Positions 1 through 11,644 of a stretch of DNA of 64,000 nucleotides are shown one piece after another. The stretch lies in the NCBI RefSeq assembly GCF_047496725.1, contig NC_132985.1, positions 719,001 to 783,000 of the forward strand, in the 5' to 3' direction. The position numbers and the translations under genes were made by a program. The DNA comes from Anoplolepis gracilipes. Taxonomy: Eukaryota > Arthropoda > Insecta > Hymenoptera > Formicidae. Position 1 is the stretch's first letter. Every line of letters starts with the position of its first letter. The notes below the pieces were generated by a model. That model did no database searches and was not told where the DNA came from. It worked only from the letters and a program-made list of their open reading frames with translations.

Positions 1-574
1 TGAATCTTTACTAAATCTTTTCCTTTTAAAAGACGATTCTACAGTCTATTAAATTGAAATTCAATAATGTAACTTTATTTTTTTCTATTTTGTTCCACAC
101 ACTTTCTCCTGCAAACACCTTCCTACTAATGCGTCCATTAAAAACTGATTGCTATTAGTTTTAATAAATGTGGTGGTGTTAATTCTGTGGGGTACTGCAA
201 TCGACTTTTCAAACGCTCTGATTCTGTGCCATAGTCATTGTGTTGCCTAAAAATCAACAAATGTATATATACAGCCAAGTGTAATATTTCTCTTCAAAAC
301 TAGTGACTAGTCAAGTGCTCGTTTAAATAAACGTAATGCAATATAAACTGTCAATGTGTACCTGGTCTTTCATTGGTGCATCATTTCATGACTTTACGTT
401 AAATATATATAAATATATTAAATGTAAGAAATAGCTTTCGATTATTATAGATAAAGTCTAACATCCGATCTCTCGAAAATGAACACGCTTGCAATTCTCT
501 AATGTTGCATTCCTCTATCTCGTCCGCTTGTTTCTATATCGTGTTAAACCCCGCTCTAACCATACGCTCTCCAG

Positions 575-855
575 GTCTGCGTGCAATGTTTGCTGCACGC
601 TGTGAAGAATACGTGACGCAAGTGGACGAGCTTCAGCGGCAGCTCGCCGCGGCAGAGGACGATCGGAAGACGCTGAACCAATTGTTGCGGCTAGCGGTGC
701 AGCAAAAGCTCGGCCTTACCATGAAACTGGAAGAGCTCGAGGTCGATCGGGAATTGCGCAACACTAGGAGACACGCCGCTGGCGCAAACGGACGCGGTAG
801 GCCGCGACTGTCGCAACAGACGAACCGTCCCCACTTAGGCAGAGATTTCTTCTAG
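575..855 (+). CDS. BicD: Bicaudal-D, last coding exon (C-terminal cargo-binding coiled coil), 5' part outside the window
   Basis: This is the final coding exon of the dynein adaptor Bicaudal-D, which links dynein-dynactin to cargoes such as Rab6 vesicles and, in flies, Egalitarian-bound mRNA. The exon begins after a good acceptor (CTCTCCAG, AG at 573-574) and enters in phase 1 (a split Gly codon). It ends at TAG 853-855. The translated segment contains the family's C-terminal heptad-repeat signature: LRAMFAARCEEYV, then ELQRQLAAAEDDRKTLNQLL, then AVQQKLGLTMKLEELE. A basic, poorly conserved tail follows. The upstream exons lie left of base 1. The ORF extending back to 502 is only intron read-through. 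The family match is strong; only the tail after the coiled coil is unusual to this lineage. Confidence 0.93.
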
Positions 856-3800
856 AAAATGATGAAGATGTGGAGTAAGATATTCTAAGAGAAACGAGAA
901 TTTTGAGAACCTTTTCAAATTTTTCTACCGCTCGTTGTCGTTGGGGCTGAAGGACGTAAGTGTGTAGTGAGTATACAATTGACTTCTCCTTTGTTAGAGA
1001 GACATCCCGCAGTCGCGGAAAATTCCGTGAAATGTATTTTTACAAAGAGATGGACGAGACACACGATAAATATTTGAGGAAAAAAAAAGGAAATGACGAC
1101 GCCGTCCTCACTAAATACGGAAGAGAATTGTGCTCGGTGAACGGGAAGTAAATTGGCTGCATTTTGAAAGTTTTCGAATGTTCAGTTTCATACTCCACGA
1201 ATTTTGCTCCATATCATAGAGTCTCTTCGGAGAGTCTCTGCCTTGTGTTACCACTATTGTTAGTAGAGGAATTTAAGGAGTGTATAGAATATACACTTTT
1301 CGTTGAGAGCGCCCGCGGTTCGCGGAGTCGTCGTGTGCGAATTTAATGCGAATTCTACGTTCTACGCGACGATATGCGTTAGCTCTGCGTTAAACTATCA
1401 AGTGCATTAGATTAACGCGAACGATTCATTCTCGATCGTTTTTATTGTACAGAGAAAGAAAACGCTCTACACATTTTAAACTTTGATTTGATTTATCGTG
1501 CTCTATTATTGCTTTAGCACGCTTATTTATTACGTATTCTAACGTATTCATTATCGTCTCGACGATTAAAAGGATATTCTGTTGATGGTTGGTATGTAGC
1601 ATAATAATCGCCTCCGGAACCTTTCGTCGAGAACTAAAACGTACGTTAAAAGGAGAAAACGCACGGCGAAAGAAACGTATACCGTTTATAAGTAGTTAGC
1701 GTGGAGAACGGCAAATTTTACATTGCATACCACATAGAGACAATATTAATATTTCGCGCGTGACCGGTAGAGTTTATAATCAAAGTAGCGAAATGGAATG
1801 TCGTAGTAGCAAGTAGATTTGAAAATTTTAGACAGTAGCCAAATAAAAAAAAAAACATGATAGGACCTATCTTCCAAGTAGGACACCTCAGGTCACATCT
1901 CCACAACAGAAATGACACTCAGATGCATCAATAGATCCACCTATCTATACCCTTTTAGTTGACAAGTGTTTTTTTTTATGCATGAATAAACCGTTTTTTA
2001 TTCAATCGAGTCATAAAAATATTTCGATATGTTGGAAATGGAACAACTGATACTGCCTTCTGTGTTTAAAAAAAAAATTGAAAACTATATACATATATAA
2101 ATATTATGAAATTATGAAAAAAAATTTTTTCTCTATAAGAGTTATTAATTAAAAAAATAAATCTTACAAATCTCAGATTCGTGATTTAGGCAACGTATTT
2201 TCTTCCGTCTCCGGAGGTATGGGAAATCGATTGTTCCAGTGTTCTAAGATATTACAAATATTTTTTATCGTTGAAGATCGGTATACGTTTTCACAATCTC
2301 GTTGTTAGCTATGGAATGTGCAACGTACGATACCTCGTTCTTTCGTTAACAATTTTATTGTAATAAACGCGGCCTAAACGGGCTTTAAATAATTTATATT
2401 GACTTTTTGGCAGCTTGTTGAATTTACACTTTTATCATGTTTTTTACTGGAGTTAACTATTACACTTAATTATCGTATTTGAAGCAGCTATTCGATGCGA
2501 GTTTTATCATTTGTTATATTTATTTTACATTTCTTTGTATACATTTTTATTATAACGCAAAAAGTTTTGTAAGGCACTTTTGTTGAGACGCATGATAATC
2601 ACTGATCTCGTTCGACGAGGTCACGAAAAGGTTCTTTATTTAAAGAAAGGACGCACGCATATAGCTCCGACTACTAGTTTTATTGATTATCGCTGTTTTG
2701 TCACTTTTGCAGAAGTGTAATTATCGTGATAAGAACGTGCTTAGTGCATTTCGCAGAATGCTCTTTTACTTTGATATTTTCCATAGATACGTCCGTATAT
2801 TTCTTCTAGTGATAAATATACATATTTATAATTTATCGTCCGCCGTCGTGCAAAGCAGTCATTCCAATTAAAACACTCGATTGTTATGAAACTTCTGAGC
2901 AATGTCTCGACCGTATTAGTATTTTACAAATATATTAACTATTTTATATATATATTTTTTTACATATATATTTAATAGTTGATTATCATAATTGTTAAGA
3001 TATGCACAACACATAATTGAGATTAAACGTAATGGAGCATTCTGTGCAAATAAATTTTTAAAACATATTTATAACTAAATGCTATCACATAGATTGACTT
3101 CAATCAAATCTGTTATTATACGGCTATTGCTATTATTATCTTTATTATTGTCATCGCTAACTTTTATTATTATTGCAATTGTATATTTATTGTCGTAATT
3201 ATTGTCTGTCGGTTTCGCGATAAGACGAATACCTAAAGAGAATTTATCGAGCGTTTATTAATTAATTGATTATCGCTATTATATCTATATCGTGTCGTCT
3301 TTATATTGCGCATCACCTGTGTCTATAAGACGCGTTATTAAAAGGAGATCTTATTTCTTATATAGTCCAACGTCTACGATATTCCATCGATGTTGATATT
3401 CGGAATAAAGCATTTCTCGCAGATTTTTATTTTCTTTTTGTAATTTATTTTTCCTATGTCGAATTTAATTTGTTGCCCGTTTTATTTTTCTTAAACGATA
3501 ATACGGATTAGCAATAATTATTAGTTTACTTTATTAATAGTCAGTTGCAATAACAAACTTTTAATTGTAATAAGTCAGCTGACTTTGTTGAACGGTCCTT
3601 ATCTTCTTCTAGAGATTATAGCATTAATTAAATATATAATACATAGATAAGAAAATGAACATTTATTTTAATGCTTAAACGTTTTAACGTAGATTGATGC
3701 AATATCGATCCTAAATAATTCTATTATGTAATTCTATAATTATTCTTAAATATTATATGTAACTTTCCAAGATTGAAAGGAAAGAAAATTTTGCAAGACT

Positions 3801-6800
3801 CGTACACACTTAGGCGCTAGACACAGGTCAGGCTAATTTATATCCATAAACCGAGCCAGTCTCAAATCACCGTCCCTTCCCTTTTCGTCACGCATCACCG
3901 TTGGGACCGAACCGGACAAAAGAAATTCTTCCTTTTCTTGAGAAACTGTCCTCGCACTATTTTTCACAGAAAATTTCGTCCTTGACTCAACTTAACCGTC
4001 CGCGCTGCATCACGCGACTAGAGACGTTAGTATCGGAGAGATGTTAGAAAACATATAAATCTGTATTGTAATGTTACAATATAAAACATAATTGTAAGAA
4101 TTTCGGAGACTGCGCATTATGACGATTGATATTTAATGATAGCTATGTGATATCAGAAATTAAATTTTTAGAAACAGATCTGTTTTCTATCGATAAAAAG
4201 ATCTGTGCAATTTCTTGTTACAATTTAGCTACATGTTTAAATTGCTTGTTAATTGATTTCTGAGAGAATCACGATAATAAAGCACGGTCTTCGAAAAGTC
4301 ATAAAAAAATTCATAAATGTGAGTGTCCAGTCGCAGTAGCGCATAGCTTTGACAATTTTTGCCAAAAGTAATTCTGTCCTTCCGAAGGAGCTCGACATGG
4401 TCCTTCTACATATTTAGCGTCCTTCATAAAGTTCCTCTATGTCGTAAAAGGTTGCGTATCAGCATTCACAATTGTGAATTCTATTTGCATTATTTTATTA
4501 TTCTCTCCAATTTTTCTTCAGAAAAAATATTTATTTTTTTTCCTCTTGACTTCTTTACTTTTTTTCCTATTATAAATATATTGATTAATTATTACTTACA
4601 TAAATAATTTTAATGCTCGGCTAAAGTATGTGTCTTTTGTAAAATCTCCTTTGTAATAAATTTATATTCTTTAAGAAGGAAAAAAATGCGCAACCTGTGT
4701 ACCGAATTGTTTATCAAGAGCGTGTTTAAGACTATAAACTAGAGAAAGAGAGAAGCGGAACAATAAACTAAATAATCTAAAGAGAAAACCGAGAGAAAGG
4801 AATAATAATAATATTAGAATCTGCCCGCCGAGAATTGGTAAACGAGGATTGGGATGGCGAACAGATTTATGCTCAAGGCTTTTACAAAAGTTCTCATTGC
4901 GTCCCGTCCGGCGAATCTCCCGATGGTGGTGCGTTTAGATCACGATACGTGAGACTAGGGGTAATAAAAGAAAATGAGAGAAAAAATGTAAAACTCGCAA
5001 ATAACGAGTCCGATTAACTGTAACGGGCATAGACTAAGACATTAATCGACTGCGTAATGTGTGCTGAAACTATTTCTCTAAAAGGAGGACTCGGAGAGAG
5101 AAATTTCTTGATGTAATGGCGTGCATGAGATGTCTCAATGACGTTGGATATATCGCACTTTAATCGGGTCCATGTTACACTTATGAGAAATATTTTTGCA
5201 CTTTGTCATTGACAGAAACATGTATTTCTTAGTAATAATTATCGATGAGCAAGCTGGACTGTATTATTAAATAGCATTTTGCAAATTTGTGAATTGTCAT
5301 TAAGCGATATATTATGTACACTGTTTCTTGTATGTAGGCATTATGACAAGATTTTATTGTGACACACAAAAACTATAAAAATCATTTCTTTGATTTACGA
5401 GGTACGTTTCGAATAACGTCCACGAATTTGCAAAATGAAATAACGTTCCAGTTGTTATTTCAGTTATTAAGTATCTTTTTTAAATCAAATTCTTTAAGAA
5501 ATTATTTATTGTTTTAATATATTGTGCTAATTATAGGGACGATTTAAATATTATTAATTGTATTCTAAGATTTATAGAACACATATATGTAGCTCAATTA
5601 ATTTGATATTTTATAAGTTGCAATTTTAGTAATTTTAATATAATATGCAATTTAGTAATGTTAATATAATATTTATGTATATGTGGCCTTGTATAATAAC
5701 TATTTTATTTAACGTATATTCATAGAGTTCAGTATTTGGCATTGCATTTTCATCAGCGTGTAGGGAGGCAGGATCGATAAATTATTGATGAGTTTCTTTA
5801 GTTCAATATTTATACTATTTTCAATTGAAAAAAATATCTTTATCACAAACTTGATCATGGACCCAAGCATTGTATGTTGTATATATTGTATAAATGCACT
5901 CTAGCGTTACGGCATCAATAATACATTATATGAAAACGTACCAAATTTCGCAGAGATTAGCGAAAACGATTTATACATACATATATATATATATATATAT
6001 TATACGAAAGTCTCAATGAGCATTATATTTTCTCCGTAGCTATTATAGCACATTAATCGTTAAATGGTAAGAAAGAAAATCCGGAACCAACCATTTATAG
6101 CAATTTCGTGATTTTTGTCCCACGTTTATTGACAAGTAATTGGAATGGAGACGGCAATCGTTTTAAATTAGATCGAATGTAGCTATTAAGTAGATGTTCT
6201 GTAACATTATTTACAAGAAAAATTTTTAAAGAATCGAAAAAAGAGAGAAAGAGAGACAAAGGAAGAAATGCGTATTCAAACCACACTCGTGGTACCTGGA
6301 GTTGACGTTATTAAACAATAGTACATTATACGTAGTGGAGATTCTTTTTGTAACATAAAGCGAAATATAATCGTTTGTAACATGATTAATTTTTCTGATA
6401 CATTCTTTATTATTATTGTAATTATATATATAAGAATATGCGCCTGTACCTGTATATGCTACGATATTATTTACTTTAATCTCAAGTCGACAAAACTTGT
6501 CAAGATAAAAAAAATTGCTATTAGATATCGCTAAATGATGCCACTATTTATAAATACAGCTACAGCGCAATTTATATAAAAGACGTCAGAAATCCTTGGC
6601 CTTCCTTTCAAGTTTAAATACTTTTTAATCGATTATATCGTGTCTATTCACGCATCATATGATTATTGATTCTGAGATGAATCAGCAATTTTATATTGAT
6701 AATTGTCTGATCAGGATGAAATATAAAGTTAACAGAACGTAATATATAATTTTTTTATCTTTTGTTTTCGGTGAAAACACTGCTAATTCTTTTCAAGACC

Positions 6801-7427
6801 AAAGATGTAGAATATTTATAATGGAATTAATACATCTTGATGTACTTCATTCGATGCGCATATACGAAATTCGATTTAGAGTTTATTAAATAAATACTGA
6901 GCGCATAAGAAAGACACGAGATGAATATTCCCGCCATTCAAGTTAAAGTGCATTCAAAATCTTACTCGCAAAGTATATTGACCAATCAGAATAAAGAAAT
7001 CTTAACTCCTTTTGATTGGCCAATTAAACTTTACCCTATTGATAGGATTTCCGAACACATCCTTTATGCTTTTTCAACAGCGTGCATAACCTTTGATTGT
7101 ACGTTTCAATTGTACAGTAAAGATTAATTAACAAAATAATTTTGAGGCAATAAAGAAAGTCTGATAGTAAATGTGCTAAATCACTTTCTTAAAAAGTCTG
7201 ATAGTAAATGTGTTAAAGCAAAAAAAAAAAGGAAAAATTTTCACAATTCACTTGCTTGTGTTTTGCTTCTGTTTATATAATTAAAATGATCACTGTAATT
7301 GCAAGATTGAAATGAACAAATTTCAAACACAAAGAGAAATTATATATGATACTAGTAAATCTTTAATATAGTATACATTTTTATATTAATATTTATATAA
7401 GAAAATTGTACAATATTAATTGGCATT
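856..7427. other. BicD 3' UTR plus AT-rich intergenic DNA, no gene seen
   Basis: No supported coding exon or RNA gene was found in these 6.6 kb. The first part must include the BicD 3' UTR; many AATAAA-like motifs make its end unclear. Short ORFs here (for example 960-1151, 4359-4607, 4835-5017 and 6921-7127) lack splice context and recognisable motifs. Small structures are a TA run at about 5980-6001, a local tandem copy around 5625-5675, and a short tandem repeat at 7157-7219. Confidence 0.6.
7157..7219. repeat. Short tandem duplication upstream of BCS1
   Basis: The motif AAGTCTGATAGTAAATGTG(C/T)TAAA occurs twice in direct orientation, about 38 bp apart. It lies roughly 210-270 bp upstream of the BCS1 start codon. 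Confidence 0.7.
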
Positions 7428-9279
7428 ATGACATTTATTGAATACATACAAACTTTATCCGATAATCCCTACTTTGGTGCTGGTTTTGGTCTTTTTGGAC
7501 TTGGAGCTGGAGCCGCTTTATTGAGAAAGGGAGCACAGTTTGGAGCTGTACTATTCAGGTATTGTATTAAAAATATTATTTATTTTTTACAAACCATATT
7601 ACTGCTACTTTTTATTTATAGACGGCATTACATGATTACTCTGGAAGTGCCATGTCGCGATAAAAGTTATCAGTGGCTTCTGCAATGGATCACGCATAAA
7701 GGTGCACAAAAGACGCAACATCTATCTGTGGAGACCAGCTTTGAATTGAAAGAAACTGGTCATGTGAAAACTAAATATGACTTTATTCCAAGTATAGGTA
7801 CTCATTTTTTCAGGTAATTGTTAGATATCTTTTAAATTTGTCTTTCACTTTTCGACTAGAATATACTGTGAAACATTAATCATGATTCTATTTTGTGCAT
7901 CAAAATGTATCTTGTTGTAATATTTTTTCTTATTTTTGCAGATATAAAGGGAATTGGATAAAGGTTGAAAGAACAAGGGAGCAACAGACTTTAGATCTAC
8001 ACATGGGTATACCATGGGAAACCGTACAAATGACCGCGTTCGGCAAAGACAAAAGCATATATTTTAGTATTCTTGAAGAAGGTTGAGGTTCTCTTGTAAA
8101 ATATATTTACAGATAAGTTATATAACAAACCAAGAAATCAGAGGCAATTCTTAATTCGTATAGCCAGACAGATGGCTTTGAAAGAGCACGAGGGAAAGAC
8201 TATAATGTACACTGCCATGGGAAGCGAATGGCGACAGTTTGGACATGCCAGGAAGAAGAGACCATTAGAATCTGTCGTTTTGGATACTGGCGTTTCCGAG
8301 AGAATAATAAACGATTGTCAAGAATTCATTGATAATCCGTCATGGTACAGTGAAAGAGGTATTCGAACTTAAATCTAGCACTTGCTGCTTCCATTACAAA
8401 CGTCTGCTTTGTCAACAAGATTAAACATTTATTTTCTCGTATTACTTTTTTCTGATACAAATCAATTTTTTCAGGTATTCCATATCGCCGAGGCTATTTG
8501 TTACATGGACCTCCCGGATGCGGAAAGTCTTCATACATTACCGCGTTGGCCGGGGAATTGGAGCGCGGTATTTGCGTTTTAAACTTATCCGAGAGAGGTC
8601 TAACAGATGACAGATTAAATCATTTATTAGCAGTAGCGCCACAACAGACTATTATCCTACTCGAGGATATTGACGCTGCTTTTAACAGTAGAGAAGAATC
8701 TAAAGAAGGTATACATTATACTGATCTTGGAAAAACAAATGAAATAGAAATTGTAACACAAAAATTAATTATCAAATTACTTTAATCTACATTTGTTTCC
8801 AATGTTTAGTTAAAGCAGCATACGATGGTCTCAATAAAGTAACATTTAGCGGTTTATTGAACTGCTTGGATGGTGTAGCCTCCACAGAAGCTAGGATATT
8901 ATTTATGACAACTAATTATTTGGATAGATTAGATCCTGCACTTGTTAGACCAGGCAGAGTTGATGTCAGAGAATATATTGGTACGTAGAAAAGTAGGAAA
9001 TTAAATAAGCATTAAAAATACTTATATTGAGAAACTTCTTTATACATTAATTACATTCCTTCAGGTTGGTGTAGCACAAGTCAAGTCGAACAAATGTTTC
9101 TACGATTTTACAAGGAACCGGGTAAAGATTCTGGTGTACTTGCAAAGAATTTTGCAGATAACGTTATGTCCTTTAAAAGAGATGTTAGTCCGGCACAAAT
9201 TCAGGGATACTTTATGTTCTATAAGAATAATCCCGGGGCGGTCATAAATAATGTTACACAAATTTGGGAGCTCACATGA
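7428..9279 (+). CDS. BCS1: Mitochondrial chaperone BCS1 (AAA ATPase, complex III assembly), 7 coding exons
   Basis: BCS1 translocates the folded Rieske iron-sulfur protein across the inner mitochondrial membrane so that it can enter respiratory complex III. Coding exons are 7428-7558, 7622-7813, 7942-8081, 8164-8358, 8475-8708, 8810-8980 and 9065-9279. All junctions are GT-AG and in phase, giving 425 residues, close to the family's usual ~420. A Gly/Ala-rich membrane segment lies near residues 15-33, followed by the BCS1-specific region (RRHYMITLEVPCRDKSYQW). The AAA domain has Walker A GPPGCGKS at 231-238, Walker B LLEDID at 281-286, sensor-1 Asn333, and arginine-finger candidates Arg344 and Arg347 in LVRPGRVD. 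No catalytic residue is missing. ORFs reading through the introns are not the protein. The gene converges with the minus-strand transposase-derived gene. A likely polyadenylation signal is AATAAA at 9831-9836. Confidence 0.97.
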
Positions 9280-10932
9280 TCAAAGGCGAAACTGTAGCTA
9301 CATTTTGAAGTAAAGGTACATGGTGACTAAGATATATGATTGACTTAATATCCCTCTTCTGTACAAAGATACTTTATTATTCATAAAGAAGACCAGCCAA
9401 CATACACAGTATGGAGAGTGAATAGTATCATTATAATCACTTTTATTTTCCTTTATAAAACAAATATAAAACGAGTGAAGGTTTCAATGAGAATGTTGTT
9501 AAAAATATTTCTATTAATTTTGTAATACATTGTGATCTATTACAAAATTGATAGAATGTTTGATGTATGTATGTATGTATTTGTCACGTTGTGAAAAAAC
9601 GTGATACATTCACTTATAAAATGTGAGTGTATAGTACGTTTTTGAATATTATGAAATGAAAATGAACATTTGAAATATCAGACAAAATCTTTCTACAATA
9701 TCTAGTACTTCTCGTGTGTAATTCTCTAGTGCACTACTTTGCATTTGTACCACCAGTAATTGTATATGGACGAACTATATGAATACTGCTTTGTAAAAAA
9801 ACAAAAAGGAAAGAGAAACACAAGTATTGTAATAAACCTTTCTTGCAATACAAATACTGATTGTTAATCAAATGCTACTGTCAGAAAAACTGGCAAGCTT
9901 ACTTGTATAGAAAACAGTAACAGTCTTATGATAATATATGTATATAATGACAACACTATGTTTATGATTTTAAAAAAAATGATACAATATATAAATAGTA
10001 TAATAGAAAAGGCAGTTAAATGTATTTTGGCAGCTTGTTTGAAGTTTATTTACTACCCATTTTTCTGACTGGAACATACCAATTTGTACTATAACTTCAA
10101 AGCAGATTCATATTTATAATAATTAAAAATATATATCATAGAATATACAATTATCTGAAATCATCTAAGACTCTCACAAGAAAAAAAAGATAGCACATAT
10201 ATCGAAAATAGATCTATTGTTGAGAATTTGCTGAAAAATTTCTTGGGCTTTCTATTCTTTATGCAATTATTAATAAGTAGTTTATCTGTCAAATCAGTAA
10301 ATATCTATACTTTTTACTGAATTTGTTTGATATTCAGATTTTGTTTTCTCCCTCTTTCTCTCAACCATTAAAAATAACATAAAATGCTCTCGATTTAATG
10401 TGAAGTCTAATCATATATGTTGTATAAATATCGATTTTTAATATATATAATATGATTTCTGATTACGACTCCATATTATTTAAGAGATGATATATCATAG
10501 CAAAATAAACGTCGTGATGTACGTTTTCACTATTCTACATGATTCTATATGTATTCTATATTTACATGCTATCGTCTTTACGTTGATTTACTTAAATTGG
10601 TTTAAATGCACTGCATATTACCATAAAAATTCTTAAGTTAATATAACTTTTTTTCACAGATATAACAAACTCACTAAACTTTCTTCTTGCACATGTACAG
10701 ATTGTTATCTTCTAATATTGCAATTTATGCACAAGTTAAATCGCGTAAAAAAATTCCTAATATAAAATTGACAGGATCTGTGCATCATTGATTCTCTCAA
10801 GTGTTTTCGCAATTTTTTTACAAAAACAAAATGTTGCAGAACTCCAGATCGATAAATGCGAGATTTCGCTCAAATGCACACTTCCTTTTGTTCAATTTTG
10901 TTGCACGTGATTTAGATTGTCATTACTAATAT
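9280..10932. other. Convergent 3' region between BCS1 and the transposase-derived gene
   Basis: AT-rich DNA between two converging stop codons, with no coding exon seen. It should hold both 3' UTRs. A plus-strand AATAAA lies at 9831-9836 for BCS1, and TTTATT motifs near 10044 read as AATAAA on the minus strand. Confidence 0.6.
9831..9836 (+). terminator. Candidate poly(A) signal of BCS1
   Basis: AATAAA about 550 bp downstream of the BCS1 stop codon. Other weaker AT-rich motifs are present, so use of this one is inferred. Confidence 0.4.
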
Positions 10933-11578
10933 TTAAAAACTCCAAATATACGGCTCGTAATTTAGAGGATCTTGCTCCATATGACCATTACCACCGACCA
11001 TGCATGACGAATAGGCGACACCGGAATTGCTCGACACGGGCGGAACTATGGTCGGTGCTAGCCTGCAATCCGGTCTTTCTGGCATTATTGGACCCATCGG
11101 CTGCTGTTGCATTGGTTGCGGTGCCGGTAGTGGTGGTGGTGGTGGTGGCGGCGGTGGAGGTAGTTGCGGCAGTGCGGCAATATTATGCACTGTTGTCATT
11201 ATGTTAAGGCCTGAAGCGTAATTCGTCACTGAAGAAGTCATTTTAAAAATAATTAATATTTCTTTCAAATAAATATGTGTATTATATTATAAGATACATT
11301 ATGATATTTCGATGACACTTACTGTTTCCAGGATTGTGGAACGGCAGCACGGTCTGCTCCGGTATGATATTCGCTGGGGGCGGAGTCGGTTTCAATGTCG
11401 ACGACGGTTGCTCGTTTTTCTTTTTCCGCGCGACGCGCTTCTGATTGCTGTTCATTATTTGATCGCGTTTTTTATTACCAACACTCTTCTTTTTCTTTTC
11501 TCCATGCATTTTTGGTTTGTTAGGACGATTACCACTCGGTTGCCATAAGTGAACAGTGTGGACTGCATTTCCTTCTCT

Positions 11579-11644
<66 letters not shown>

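Noticed and set aside
11282..11644. Minus-strand ORF beginning with a Tyr/Ile repeat
   Set aside because: The first ~20 residues are translated TA microsatellite in the intron. Only 11576-11323 is kept as an exon, entering at the TTTTAG acceptor.
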